A program made the position numbers and the translations under genes. The notes beneath the pieces were generated by a model, which did not search any database, was not told the origin of the DNA, and saw only the letters and a list, made by a program, of their open reading frames with translations. Below, piece after piece: positions 16,133 through 25,234 of a DNA stretch of 64,000 nucleotides; the first letter of the stretch is position 1; each line of letters starts with the position of its first letter. This stretch comes from Acidimicrobiales bacterium. Its GTDB lineage: Bacteria; Actinomycetota; Acidimicrobiia; Acidimicrobiales; Aldehydirespiratoraceae. The stretch lies in the NCBI GenBank assembly GCA_041394245.1, contig JAWKIR010000002.1, forward strand, positions 2,480,001 to 2,544,000, in the 5' to 3' direction.

Positions 16133-17455
16133 GTGAGCCTTCGCTTCGGAACTGATGGCATCCGGGCCGACGCCCGAGATGTGCTGACCGCCCCGGTGGT
16201 GGCGGCCCTCGGACGCGCCGGCGCGGAGGCGCTCGGCGCCGACGGCCTCGTCGTGGGCCGCGACACGCGGGCTTCGGGCCCTACCCTGGCAGCTGCGCTG
16301 CACGCCGGTGTGCTCGCCGCGGGGGGACGTTCTGTCGACCTCGGCATCGTGCCGACCCCGGCGGTTGCGCTCTGGTGTGCCCGGGAGGGAGTCGCCGGCG
16401 CCATGGTGTCGGCGAGTCACAACCCGTGGCACGACAACGGCATCAAGTTCTTCGCCCCCGGTGGCGTCAAGCTCGGCGACGATGTCCAGGACCGGATACA
16501 GGTCCGCTTCGACGAACTGCTGGCTGATGCCGACACCCCGGTCGTCGGAACCGGCGAAGACCGCCACCGCGATGCCGTGGAGCGCCACGTGGCCGCGATC
16601 GTCGCCAGCCTCGACGGGCGATCGCTCACCGGCCTGCGGGTCGTCGCCGATGCGGCGAACGGCGCCGCCACGCCGGTGATCGCCGAGGTCTTCGGCCGGC
16701 TCGGTGCCGATGTGCACGTCATCCACGCGTCGCCCGACGGGCACAACATCAACGACGGCTGCGGGTCGACCCACCCCGCCGATCTCCAGACGGCGGTCCG
16801 CGAACGGGGCGCCGATCTCGGCGTGGCCTTCGACGGCGATGCCGACCGACTCGTCGCCGTCGATGCGTCGGGCGCGTTGGTCGACGGCGATCAGGTCATC
16901 GCGATCTGCGCGCTCGATCGGCATGCCCGCGGGCGATTGGCCGGAGACGCCGTCGTGGTCACGGTCATGACGAACCTCGGGTTTCGGCGTTCGATGGATG
17001 CCGCCGGCATCCACGTGATCGATACGAAGGTCGGCGACCGTCATGTGCTCGAGGCGCTCGACGCGGGGGGCTACAGCCTCGGTGGCGAACAGTCGGGCCA
17101 CGTGATCTTCCGGGATCTCGCGTCGACCGGCGACGGCGTCTTGAGCGCCGTGCAGTTGCTCGATGTCGTCGTCCGGACCGGTCGACCGCTCGGCGATCTC
17201 GCCGCGGCGGCCATGACCCGACTCCCGCAGGTCCTTCGCAATGTTCGCGTGGCCTCCCGGCCCGACGACGTCGATGCCGTGCTCGCTCCGTTCGTCGAGG
17301 CGTCGATGGGTCGCATGGCCGGGAGGGGGCGAGTGCTGATCCGTCCCTCGGGGACCGAGCCGCTGATCCGGGTGATGGTCGAAGCCGAGACCGATGCCGA
17401 GGCGCAGGCGGAGGCCGACAGTCTCGTCGCTGCGGTGGAATCGCTGTTCACCTGA
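16133..17455 (+). CDS. glmM: Phosphoglucosamine mutase
   Basis: GlmM, 440 aa, converts glucosamine-6-P to glucosamine-1-P for UDP-GlcNAc and peptidoglycan. FGTDGIRADARD is at the N-terminus; the phosphoserine loop SASHNPWHDNG puts the catalytic Ser near residue 95; the metal loop FDGDADRLVAVD and the sugar loop LGGEQSGH follow; RPSGTEPLIRVMVE closes the protein. GTG 16133 gives the normal N-terminus. It sits between rpsI and the glmS-like gene, so the two GlcN steps are adjacent. Confidence 0.95.
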   Translation: MSLRFGTDGIRADARDVLTAPVVAALGRAGAEALGADGLVVGRDTRASGPTLAAALHAGVLAAGGRSVDLGIVPTPAVALWCAREGVAGAMVSASHNPWHDNGIKFFAPGGVKLGDDVQDRIQVRFDELLADADTPVVGTGEDRHRDAVERHVAAIVASLDGRSLTGLRVVADAANGAATPVIAEVFGRLGADVHVIHASPDGHNINDGCGSTHPADLQTAVRERGADLGVAFDGDADRLVAVDASGALVDGDQVIAICALDRHARGRLAGDAVVVTVMTNLGFRRSMDAAGIHVIDTKVGDRHVLEALDAGGYSLGGEQSGHVIFRDLASTGDGVLSAVQLLDVVVRTGRPLGDLAAAAMTRLPQVLRNVRVASRPDDVDAVLAPFVEASMGRMAGRGRVLIRPSGTEPLIRVMVEAETDAEAQAEADSLVAAVESLFT

Positions 17456-17498
17456 CCCTCGCGTCGCCGTGCGCGGAACGCTTGCCCGGGACCGCTCC

Positions 17499-17504
17499 TA
17501 AACT
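17499..17504 (+). promoter_or_regulatory. -10 hexamer TAAACT upstream of the glmS-like gene
   Basis: TAAACT about 55 nt before ATG 17559; the predicted start near 17511 leaves a leader of about 48 nt. No convincing -35 at standard spacing. Confidence 0.4.
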
Positions 17505-17558
17505 GCGGTGGTTGGGTGGCCGACGGGAACCAGAACTCTTTCTTCGGGAGACATGCAC

Positions 17559-20500
17559 ATGTGCGGGATCATCGCCGTAGTCCGGCGGCCCTCGAGCCGA
17601 GCCACACCGAGTGGCATCGATGTGGTGCGCCCGCTCACGGGGGTCGCGGGTTCCCTGCGCGACGCCGTCGACGTCACCGCGGCACTGCGGGCGGCGGCCG
17701 ACGAACTCATGACCGTCGATGCGCTCCTGCGGGGTGTGCCGGGCGTCCGCCTGCTGCTCGAAGACGCCTCGGTGGCGCCGGCGCTCACCCATCACTGTGG
17801 TGAGATCCAGGCTGCGGTCGAGGCGATCGAGGCCGCGATGGAGATCGGTGCCGAGCTGCCGACCGCCGAGCTCGAGCGTCGTAATCACGAGCTGATCCGC
17901 GTCCGCGACGGCGTGTGGGCGATCACGCGAGATCGCCTCCGCGCCGCGGAGACGGTGGCGATGTTGGCCGGCGACGCCCGTGATCAGGGTGCGCTCGAGG
18001 CCTTCTTGTCGGTGCACCAGGCATTGAGCGCGATCGATCGGCTCGAGGTTCGCGGCCGTGACTCGGCCGGCCTGCACCTGCTGATCCACGACCACGCGCT
18101 CGATCTCGACGACCCTGCGGTCCAGGCCGCGATCGCCGCCCGCAGCGGCGATGCCACGTTCGGCTCGGGCAGCGTGCGTCTCGTCGACGGCGTGCTCAGC
18201 ATCGTGCACAAGACGGCGGCCGAAATCGGGGAGCTCGGCGACAACACGGCGGTCATCCGACAGGCCTTCGCCGACGACCACCTGCTGCACGCGGCACTTG
18301 CCAACGACACCGCGAGAACACTGGTGCTCGGCCACACCCGATGGGCCTCGATCGGGATCATCAGCGAGCCCAACGCCCATCCGCTCAACAGCGATCTCAT
18401 CGGCACCACCGGGCCCTATGTCGTCGGTGCGCTCAATGGCGACGTCGACAACTTCGCCGACCTCATCGCCGAAGAAGGCGTGACGATCACGCCGTCGATC
18501 ACCACCGACGCCAAGGTCATTCCCAGCCTCATGAGCCGTCGCCTCGACGACGGACTCGAGTCGGCTGAGGCGTTCCGTCGTACCGTCGCGACCTTCGAAG
18601 GCTCGGTCGCCATCGGCGCCTCGACCGCGAGCGCGCCGGACCGACTCCAGCTCGCGCTTCGCGGCAGCGGCCAGGCCCTCTACATCGGTCTCGCGGAAGA
18701 CGCCTACATCGTGGCCAGCGAGCCCTATGGCGTGGTCGAGGAGACCATGCGCTACATCCGCATGGACGGTGAGACGCCGGGCAATCCGGAGAACCCCAAC
18801 GCGAGCCGTGGGCAGATCATCGAGCTCGACGGCAACGAGGGCGGGATGCTCTCGGGCATTCTCCGCAAGGCCTACGACGGCACCGATCTCCCCGTCACGG
18901 AGGATGACGTCGCCCTCGCCCAGATCACCACGCGCGACATCGACCGTGGTGACCACCCGCACTATCTGATGAAGGAGATCGGCGAGGCCCCGACGTCGTT
19001 CCGCAAGACGCTGCGCGGCAAGGTCGTCGAGGGGCCCGACGGGCCGAGCGTGTCGCTCGGGCCGGAGATCATCCCCACCGAGGTGCGCGCGGGCCTGGCC
19101 GACGGTTCGATCTCGCGGGTGCTCGTGATCGGACAGGGCACCGCGGCGGTCGCCGGGCAGTCGCTCGCCGCGACACTCGACGTGCTGGTTCCGAACGGCG
19201 CGTTGAGCACGCAGGCGATCCTCGCCACCGAGCTGTCGGGGTTCTCGCTGCGCGCCGACATGAGCGACACACTGATCGTGGCCGTGAGTCAGTCGGGCAC
19301 GACGACCGACACGAACCGCACGGTCGACATCGTCCGCAATCGCGGCGCGAAGGTGATCGCCATCGTCAACCGGCGCGGGAGCGACCTGACCGACCGAGCC
19401 GACGGCGTGCTCTACACCTCCGACGGACGCGATGTGGAGATGTCGGTCGCGTCGACGAAGGCCTTCTACGCGCAGATCGCAGCGGGCCTGCTCATCGCGA
19501 TCGCGGTGGCCGACGAACTGTTGGGCGACGAGGGCGCCGCCGATCGGCGGGCGTTGCTCGAGGCGATCACCTCGCTCCCGACGGCCATGGAGACGGTGAT
19601 CGGGCGTCGCGAACTGATCGGTCAGGCCGCCCGCAGCTTCGCCCCGAGCCGGCGCTACTGGGCGCTGGTCGGCAACGGCAGCAACCGCATCGCCGCCCAG
19701 GAAGTGCGGATCAAGCTCTCCGAGCTCTGCTACAAGTCGATCGCCGCCGACAGTACCGAGGACAAGAAGCACATCGATCTCTCCTCGGAACCGCTCATCC
19801 TCGTGTGCGCGGCCGGCCTGTCGGGCTCCACTGCCGACGACGTCGCGAAGGAAGTCGCGATCTTCCGGGCCCACAAGGCTGCCCCGATCGTCATCGCCGA
19901 CGAGGGCGAGGGCCGCTTCGATGCTGCGCTCGCCGTGCTTCCCGTCCCCGCCGTCGACTCCCGGCTCGGATTCATCCTGTCCGCGATGGTCGGTCACCTC
20001 TTCGGCTACGAGGTCGCCCTGGCGATCGACGCGCAGGCCCGGCCGATGCGTGAGGCCCGCAGCGCGATCGAACAGGTCGCCGCCCGCTCCGACGTCAACG
20101 GCGAGGCCGCGCTCGCGACCGTGCAACCGGTGATCGAACGACTCGCCACCGCGTTCTTCGACGGCAACCGGACCGGCGCCTTCAACGGACACCTCGAGGC
20201 GGGGACCGCCGTGCGGATCGGTTCCCTACTGCGGTTCGCGCTCCGGTCGACGCCGCTCGAGTCGTACCAGATCGAGTACGGCAAGGTCGGCACGCCGGCC
20301 GTCGTGCTCGACGATCTCGCCGCCGCGTTGACCATGGGGATCGAGGAGCTCACGCGACCGATCGATGCGATCAAGCACCAGGCGAAGACGGTGACCGTCG
20401 GGATCTCCCGCTCCGACGAGACGCTGCTCGAGGTCGCCCTGGCCCGGGCGGCACTCGATGCCGGCGCGCCGCGTGACCGGCTCAGCTACGCCTCGTTGCG

Positions 20501-21002
20501 GACGCTGGCCGACCTCGACCCGGCGGTGACGGAAGTCCTCGGACACACGCGCTATCGCATCGAAGGCCTCGACGAGCACGGCGACGGCGAGGCCACGGCG
20601 GTCGTCGTCGATCGCGGCGGCATCAGCCAGAACATCCCGTCGCGCACCGACCGGTCGCCGACCCTGCGGGGCACCAAGCACCAGGTCGCGCTCGAGCGCC
20701 GGGTCTTCGTCGCCCTGGGTCGCAGCGACGGTCGATCGTTGGTCTTCGTCCCCGAGCTGAAGGACAACGTCACGACCGGCCTGACGCTCCTCCAGGTCCG
20801 TTTCGCCGACGGGCTGACCCCGGGGGCGGCTCGTGGTGTGCTCCAGGGCTACCGCAACCGCTACTCGGCCCTGCGCGATGCCGTGCTCGAGACCGAGGAC
20901 GTCTTTCGCGAAGACATCCTCGGCGAGCAGTCCGTTGCCGACCTCCTCACCCTTCCGATCAATGTGCTCGCCGACCGCTGGCGGGTCAACGGCGACGGGT
21001 AG
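17559..21002 (+). CDS. glmS: Giant GlmS-like glutamine--fructose-6-phosphate aminotransferase
   Basis: A class II glutaminase plus two SIS domains, 1147 aa against about 610 for GlmS. GGGAG (17546-17550) lies 8 nt before ATG 17559, whose second codon is the nucleophile Cys (MCGIIAVV). HTRW is near residue 258 rather than about 72, so roughly 185 residues are inserted in the glutaminase domain. NAHPLNS and NGDVDN follow. SIS1 has SQSGTTTDTN at about 577 and VASTKAFY. SIS2 (about 704) keeps an E, K, E, H set at relative positions 0, +4, +7 and +23, the spacing of E. coli GlmS Glu481/Lys485/Glu488/His504. About 390 C-terminal residues are extra, and the usual PRNLAKSVTVE end is missing. Activity is inferred. 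Confidence 0.82.
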   Translation: MCGIIAVVRRPSSRATPSGIDVVRPLTGVAGSLRDAVDVTAALRAAADELMTVDALLRGVPGVRLLLEDASVAPALTHHCGEIQAAVEAIEAAMEIGAELPTAELERRNHELIRVRDGVWAITRDRLRAAETVAMLAGDARDQGALEAFLSVHQALSAIDRLEVRGRDSAGLHLLIHDHALDLDDPAVQAAIAARSGDATFGSGSVRLVDGVLSIVHKTAAEIGELGDNTAVIRQAFADDHLLHAALANDTARTLVLGHTRWASIGIISEPNAHPLNSDLIGTTGPYVVGALNGDVDNFADLIAEEGVTITPSITTDAKVIPSLMSRRLDDGLESAEAFRRTVATFEGSVAIGASTASAPDRLQLALRGSGQALYIGLAEDAYIVASEPYGVVEETMRYIRMDGETPGNPENPNASRGQIIELDGNEGGMLSGILRKAYDGTDLPVTEDDVALAQITTRDIDRGDHPHYLMKEIGEAPTSFRKTLRGKVVEGPDGPSVSLGPEIIPTEVRAGLADGSISRVLVIGQGTAAVAGQSLAATLDVLVPNGALSTQAILATELSGFSLRADMSDTLIVAVSQSGTTTDTNRTVDIVRNRGAKVIAIVNRRGSDLTDRADGVLYTSDGRDVEMSVASTKAFYAQIAAGLLIAIAVADELLGDEGAADRRALLEAITSLPTAMETVIGRRELIGQAARSFAPSRRYWALVGNGSNRIAAQEVRIKLSELCYKSIAADSTEDKKHIDLSSEPLILVCAAGLSGSTADDVAKEVAIFRAHKAAPIVIADEGEGRFDAALAVLPVPAVDSRLGFILSAMVGHLFGYEVALAIDAQARPMREARSAIEQVAARSDVNGEAALATVQPVIERLATAFFDGNRTGAFNGHLEAGTAVRIGSLLRFALRSTPLESYQIEYGKVGTPAVVLDDLAAALTMGIEELTRPIDAIKHQAKTVTVGISRSDETLLEVALARAALDAGAPRDRLSYASLRTLADLDPAVTEVLGHTRYRIEGLDEHGDGEATAVVVDRGGISQNIPSRTDRSPTLRGTKHQVALERRVFVALGRSDGRSLVFVPELKDNVTTGLTLLQVRFADGLTPGAARGVLQGYRNRYSALRDAVLETEDVFREDILGEQSVADLLTLPINVLADRWRVNGDG

Positions 21003-21028
21003 CGATCCCGCCGTCACGTCGTGCCCGG

Positions 21029-21034
21029 TAGGGT
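21029..21034 (+). promoter_or_regulatory. -10 hexamer TAGGGT for leaderless acpS
   Basis: TAGGGT ends 6 nt before ATG 21041, positioned for transcription to begin at the start codon. Confidence 0.55.
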
Positions 21035-21040
21035 CCGGGG

Positions 21041-21412
21041 ATGATCGGCATCGGCACTGACCTGGTCGACATCGACCGCTTCCGGACGGTGCTCGCCCGC
21101 ACGCCGAGTCTCGCCGAGCGGGTGTTTCGTGCCGACGAACGGGCCTATGCCGAGCGGGCCGCCGACCCGACGCCTCGTCTTGCCGCCCGGTTCGCGGCCA
21201 AGGAGGCGACGTTGAAGTCGCTCGGGTTGGGTCTCGGGGCGATGGCCCTGTCCGACATCGAGGTGGTGAAGCACGAGGACGGGCGACCCGAGCTCCGGCT
21301 CCACGGCACCGCCGCCGAAGCGGCCCGCCAGGTGGGGGCACAACGGTTCCTGCTCACGATCTCCCACACCGATCACCTCGCCCAAGCGACCGTGGTGGCG
21401 CTCGCCTCATGA
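21041..21412 (+). CDS. acpS: Holo-[acyl-carrier-protein] synthase
   Basis: AcpS, 123 aa, transfers 4'-phosphopantetheine from CoA to apo-ACP. MIGIGTDLVDIDRF carries the Mg-binding Asp; RFAAKEATLKSLG carries the catalytic Glu/Lys; the ending LLTISHTDHLAQATVVA is typical. It overlaps nnr by 4 nt, a pairing common in actinobacteria. Confidence 0.95.
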   Translation: MIGIGTDLVDIDRFRTVLARTPSLAERVFRADERAYAERAADPTPRLAARFAAKEATLKSLGLGLGAMALSDIEVVKHEDGRPELRLHGTAAEAARQVGAQRFLLTISHTDHLAQATVVALAS

Positions 21413-22749
21413 TCCCGGTCCTGACACCGGCGCGGATGACCGAGATCGATGCGGCCGCGGCCGACCGGATCGACGACCTGATCGATCGCGCCGGCCGCGC
21501 GGTGGCGCGGTCGGCGATCCGGATGCTGGGCGGGTCCTACGGTCGTCGCGTCGTCGTGCTCGCCGGTCCGGGCAACAATGGTGCCGACGGCCGTGTCGCC
21601 GCCCACCATCTCGAACGCCGCGGGGTGCGGGTGACGGTCGTCGATGCACTCACCGCGCCGTCGGCGCTGCCTGCGGCCGATCTCGTGGTCGATGCCGCGT
21701 TCGGCAACGGGCTCAGCCGTGACTATGTCGCGCCCGCAGTCGCACCCTTCACTCCGGTGCTCGCCGTCGACATTCCGTCGGGGGTCGACGGCCTCACGGG
21801 TCGATGCCTCGGCGCACCGCTGCGGGCGGATCGGACCGTGACCTTCCAGGCGCTCGCGCCGGGTCTCGTGCTCGAGCCCGGTCGCGACCTCGCAGGTTCG
21901 GTGGAGGTCGTCGACATCGGACTGGCGCTCGGCGACGTCTCGGTGCACGTGGTCGAACCATCCGACGTCGGTGCGCTCCTCACCCGGCGACCGGTCGACG
22001 ATCACAAGTGGCGCTCGGGCGTGCGTGTCGTCGGTGGTTCGCCGGGGATGACGGGCGCCGCATGGCTCGCCGCTCGCTCGGCGCAGCGGTGCGGCGCCGG
22101 CATCGTCCAGCTGTCGATGCCGGGTGCCAGAGGCGACGAGGGCCCGATCGAGTCGGTCGCCGTGCCACTGCCGCTCGACGGCTGGGCCGATGCGGCGTTC
22201 GCCACGATCGAGGAACGGGTGTGTGCCGTGCTCGTCGGTCCCGGCCTCGGACCGGTCGGCGGGGTCGAGCTGATGGCGGCCTGCGGTCTCGACCAGCCGG
22301 TCGTGTTCGACGGCGATGCCCTGCGACCGGAGCTCGTCACCATGCTCGCCGACCGCGCTGCCGCCACGGTGTTGACGCCCCACGACGGTGAGTGGCGTCG
22401 CCTCGGGGGATCGGACGACGCCGATCGGATCGGGGCGACCCGGGCGTTCGCCCAGGCCCATCAGGTGACCGTCGTGCGGAAGGGGCCGACCACCATCGTG
22501 GCTGCACCCGACGGATCGGCGAGGGTGATCGTCTCGGGCACCGCGGCTCTGGCCACGGCCGGCACCGGCGACGTGCTGGCGGGCGCGATCGTCGCCCTCC
22601 TGGCGCGGGGCCACTCCGGCCCCGACGCGGCGACGATCGCGGCACACGTCCACGGCGTCGCCGGTGCGCGGCTGGGCCCCGGACTCGTCGCGTCCGAGGT
22701 CGCCGATCTCCTGCCTGCGGTGATCGCCGATCTCGGCGCGCATGGCTGA
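21409..22749 (+). CDS. nnr: Bifunctional NAD(P)H-hydrate epimerase / ADP-dependent dehydratase
   Basis: Repairs hydrated NAD(P)H; 446 aa. The N-terminal YjeF-type epimerase domain (residues about 1-200) has VVLAGPGNNGADGRVAAHHL and VDIPSGVDGLTG. The C-terminal ribokinase-like dehydratase domain (about 205-440) has GGSPGMTGAAWLAARSA, TPHDGEWRRL and GTAALATAGTGDVLAGAIVA. It starts in the acpS stop and overlaps the next gene by 8 nt. In many actinobacteria alr (alanine racemase) would come next; here a glycosyltransferase does. Confidence 0.94.
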   Translation: MIPVLTPARMTEIDAAAADRIDDLIDRAGRAVARSAIRMLGGSYGRRVVVLAGPGNNGADGRVAAHHLERRGVRVTVVDALTAPSALPAADLVVDAAFGNGLSRDYVAPAVAPFTPVLAVDIPSGVDGLTGRCLGAPLRADRTVTFQALAPGLVLEPGRDLAGSVEVVDIGLALGDVSVHVVEPSDVGALLTRRPVDDHKWRSGVRVVGGSPGMTGAAWLAARSAQRCGAGIVQLSMPGARGDEGPIESVAVPLPLDGWADAAFATIEERVCAVLVGPGLGPVGGVELMAACGLDQPVVFDGDALRPELVTMLADRAAATVLTPHDGEWRRLGGSDDADRIGATRAFAQAHQVTVVRKGPTTIVAAPDGSARVIVSGTAALATAGTGDVLAGAIVALLARGHSGPDAATIAAHVHGVAGARLGPGLVASEVADLLPAVIADLGAHG

Positions 22750-23866
22750 GACCGGCATGGGCCTGCGCATCGATGTCGTCGAGCCCTTCTTCGCCGGCTC
22801 CCATCGAGCCTGGGCGGAGGGTTGGGCGACCCACTCCCGCCACGACGTGTGCCTCCACACCATGCCCGGTTCGGCATGGCGGTGGCGGATGCGGGGCGCG
22901 GCGGTGACCATCGCCCCTCGGCTCGTCGCCGATGCCGAGCAGCGTGGGTCACCCGATCTGCTCGTCGTGTCCGACATGGTCGACCTGGGCGATCTCCTGG
23001 CCCGGACCCGACTGACCCACGGCAGGGTTCCGGTCGTCCTCTATCTCCACGAGAATCAGCTGACCTATCCGCGCCGGCCCGGTGAACCCCTCGACACGGG
23101 GCTCGCGTGGATCACGTGGCGCAACCTCACGTTCGCCGACGAGATCTGGTGCAACTCCGCCTTCCACCGCGATGAGCTCCTCGGCGCGCTTCCCGAGCTG
23201 CTCCACGGCGTTCCCGATCACGACCACACCGATCTTCTCTCGGGCGTGGCCGGGCGGATGCGGGTGCTGCCCGTGGGGGTCGACATCCCCGCACCCGGGC
23301 CGCGGGAACGGCCCCCGCTGATTCTCAGCAATCAGCGCTGGCACCACGACAAGGACGTCGACGCGGTGGTGCGGGCGTTGCTGCGGCTCGCCGAGTCCGG
23401 TGTCGAGTTCCGTGTTGCGGTGATCGGTGACCATCGCGGGGGTCACGCGGCGGAGATCGATCCGCTGCTCGACCGGCTGGGCGGTCGCGTCATCGCCCGC
23501 GGCCTGCAGGATCGGGCCGCCTACGAGTCGCTCGTCGGGCGGGCCGACATCGTCGTGTCGGCCGCGAAGAACGAGTTCTTCGGTGTCGCGGTCGTCGAGG
23601 CGGTCGGCGCGGGTGCCGTTCCGGTGTTGCCCGACGCGGTGGCATATCCGGAGATCATCCCGGCCGAGTTCCATCCCGTCGCCCTCTACGCGCGGGGCGA
23701 GTTGCGCGCCGCGCTGGCGGCCACGCTGGCGGCGCTCGATGATCGCCGTGGTGCCGTCGCAGGACTCGCGGCGTCGATGACCAGGTTTGCGTGGACCGTC
23801 GTGGCGCCGAGCTACGACCGGGCGGCCGAGGCGCTGGCCGTCGAGCGGCCCCCGGCCGAGCGCTAG
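22742..23866 (+). CDS. Glycosyltransferase resembling tRNA-queuosine alpha-mannosyltransferase
   Basis: 374 aa, GT-B fold. The N-terminus VVEPFFAGSHRAWAEGW, HSRHDVCLHTMPGSAWRWR and RGAA resemble the domain formerly called DUF3524, found in the eukaryotic queuosine mannosyltransferase (GTDC1/QTMAN) and bacterial relatives. A central LYLHENQLTYP and the Rossmann half with SNQRWHHDKD and KNEFFGVAVVEAV (nucleotide-sugar end) fit a GT4-like enzyme. It sits beside tRNA-modification genes tsaE/tsaB/tsaD. The donor, acceptor and presence of queuosine in this organism cannot be read from this window, so the tRNA role is an inference from the family. Confidence 0.72.
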   Translation: MAETGMGLRIDVVEPFFAGSHRAWAEGWATHSRHDVCLHTMPGSAWRWRMRGAAVTIAPRLVADAEQRGSPDLLVVSDMVDLGDLLARTRLTHGRVPVVLYLHENQLTYPRRPGEPLDTGLAWITWRNLTFADEIWCNSAFHRDELLGALPELLHGVPDHDHTDLLSGVAGRMRVLPVGVDIPAPGPRERPPLILSNQRWHHDKDVDAVVRALLRLAESGVEFRVAVIGDHRGGHAAEIDPLLDRLGGRVIARGLQDRAAYESLVGRADIVVSAAKNEFFGVAVVEAVGAGAVPVLPDAVAYPEIIPAEFHPVALYARGELRAALAATLAALDDRRGAVAGLAASMTRFAWTVVAPSYDRAAEALAVERPPAER

Positions 23867-23869
23867 CGT
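23864..23869 (+). promoter_or_regulatory. -10 hexamer TAGCGT for leaderless P1 peptidase gene
   Basis: TAGCGT overlaps the TAG stop of the upstream gene and ends 7 nt before GTG 23877. Confidence 0.5.
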
Positions 23870-23876
23870 GCCTCCC

Positions 23877-24746
23877 GTGGAGATCGCCGTCGAAGGAGTG
23901 ACCGTCGGTCATTGGACCGATGACGACGCCAGGACCGGGTGCACGGTGATCCGGCTTCCTGGCGGGACCGTCGCCTCCGGTGAGGTGCGCGGCGGTGCCC
24001 CCGCGAGCCGTGAGTTCGCCCTGCTCGACCCGACCCGGCTGGTCGCGGCTGTGGATGCGGTGGTGCTGAGCGGCGGTTCGGCGTTCGGGTTGGCTGCGGC
24101 CGACGGCGTCATGGAGGTGCTCGAGGAGGAGGGGCGTGGGTTTGCGACGGCCCACGGCCCGGTGCCGATCGTGGTCGCGCTGTCGCTCTACGACCTCGGG
24201 GTCGGATCGTCGGCGGTGCGGCCCGATGCCCGGGCCGGTGCCCACGCCGCGCGTGTGGCTGGACGCTCACCCGCGGCGGGCCGTGTCGGCGCCGGGACGG
24301 GTGCGACGGTGGGGAAGTGGCGTGGACCCGATCACGCCCGACCGGGGGGTCTCGGCATCGTCAACGTCCGGCGTGGCGAGCTGTCGCTCACGGCGATCAT
24401 CGCCAACAACGCGGCCGGTGAGATCGACGACGGTTCGGTCGGCGCGGCCGTGCTCGACGCGTCGTTCGACGGATGGCCCGACCGCGCCACGTTCGGTTCC
24501 AACACCGTGATCGGCGTCGTGGTGACCAACGCGATCCTCGACAAGGTCGACTGTCGACTCCTCGCCGAGGGTGCCCACGACGGGCTCGCCCGGGCGATCA
24601 CGCCGCCGCACATGCGCAGCGATGGCGATGCGTTCGTCGCCGCCGCCACCGGGCTCGTGGAGGCCGCGGTGGACGATGTTCGTCTGATGGCGGTGGTCGC
24701 GGTCGAGCAGGCCGTCAGGGAGTCCGTCGGTAGACTCGACGGGTGA
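23877..24746 (+). CDS. P1-family peptidase (DmpA-type aminopeptidase/esterase)
   Basis: 289 aa, self-processing N-terminal-nucleophile hydrolase family. VTVGHWTDDDARTGCTVI, VVLSGGSAFGLAAADGVME and the cleavage region around FGSNTVIGVVVTNA are conserved; the Thr in SNTV is the likely nucleophile by comparison with family members. GTG 23877 is preferred because it gives the family N-terminus and has a -10 hexamer 7 nt upstream; the frame is open earlier, inside the glycosyltransferase gene. It overlaps tsaE by 4 nt. Substrate unknown. Confidence 0.85.
   Translation: MEIAVEGVTVGHWTDDDARTGCTVIRLPGGTVASGEVRGGAPASREFALLDPTRLVAAVDAVVLSGGSAFGLAAADGVMEVLEEEGRGFATAHGPVPIVVALSLYDLGVGSSAVRPDARAGAHAARVAGRSPAAGRVGAGTGATVGKWRGPDHARPGGLGIVNVRRGELSLTAIIANNAAGEIDDGSVGAAVLDASFDGWPDRATFGSNTVIGVVVTNAILDKVDCRLLAEGAHDGLARAITPPHMRSDGDAFVAAATGLVEAAVDDVRLMAVVAVEQAVRESVGRLDG
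24731..24736 (+). promoter_or_regulatory. -10 hexamer TAGACT for leaderless tsaE
   Basis: TAGACT lies inside the 3' end of the P1 peptidase gene and ends 6 nt before GTG 24743. Confidence 0.5.
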
Positions 24747-25234
24747 GAACGCCCCTCGAACTCCGATGCACCAGCGCGTCGGCGACTGCAACCCAGGCAC
24801 TCGCGGCTGCCATCGCGCCGCTCGTGGACGACGGTGATCTCCTCGTCCTCGTCGGCGACCTCGGAGCCGGGAAGACCGCATTCACGCAGGGCATCTGCCG
24901 GGCCCTCGGGGTCGACGAGCCGGTGACGAGTCCGACCTTCACGCTCGCCAATCGCTACCAGGGGCGCCTCGTGGTCAACCATCTCGACGTGTACCGCATC
25001 GAGGCACTCGCCGAGGCCGAGGACCTGGCCCTCGGCGAGTTGCTCGACGACGGTCTCACCCTCATCGAGTGGGGCGACGTGATCCTGCCGGCGTTGCCCG
25101 AGGACCGTCTCGACGTGCGGATCACCTTCGGTGCCGGCGACGACGATCGGGTGCTCGAATTCACCCCGGTCGGTGCGCCCTGGTCCGACCGGTTCGACCG
25201 GCTCGTCGACGCGCTCGGGGAGTGGACCACGTGA
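24743..25234 (+). CDS. tsaE: tRNA t6A37 biosynthesis ATPase TsaE
   Basis: TsaE, 163 aa, the ATPase that powers the TsaB-TsaD complex making threonylcarbamoyladenosine at tRNA position 37. Walker A is LVGDLGAGKTAFTQG (residues about 33-47), with TSPTFTLANRY, NHLDVYRI and LIEWGD as further signatures. GTG 24743 overlaps the preceding stop. The C-terminus is a little longer than in E. coli. A 4-nt overlap joins it to tsaB. Confidence 0.95.
   Translation: MRTPLELRCTSASATATQALAAAIAPLVDDGDLLVLVGDLGAGKTAFTQGICRALGVDEPVTSPTFTLANRYQGRLVVNHLDVYRIEALAEAEDLALGELLDDGLTLIEWGDVILPALPEDRLDVRITFGAGDDDRVLEFTPVGAPWSDRFDRLVDALGEWTT

Noticed and set aside
17508..17558. Earlier start for the glmS-like protein
   Set aside because: Class II glutaminases need Cys directly after the initiator Met; only ATG 17559 gives that, and the ribosome site is spaced correctly for it.
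17448..20192. Long minus-strand open frame opposite the glmS-like gene
   Set aside because: The plus strand has a ribosome site, an N-terminal catalytic Cys and SIS motifs; the minus translation has none.
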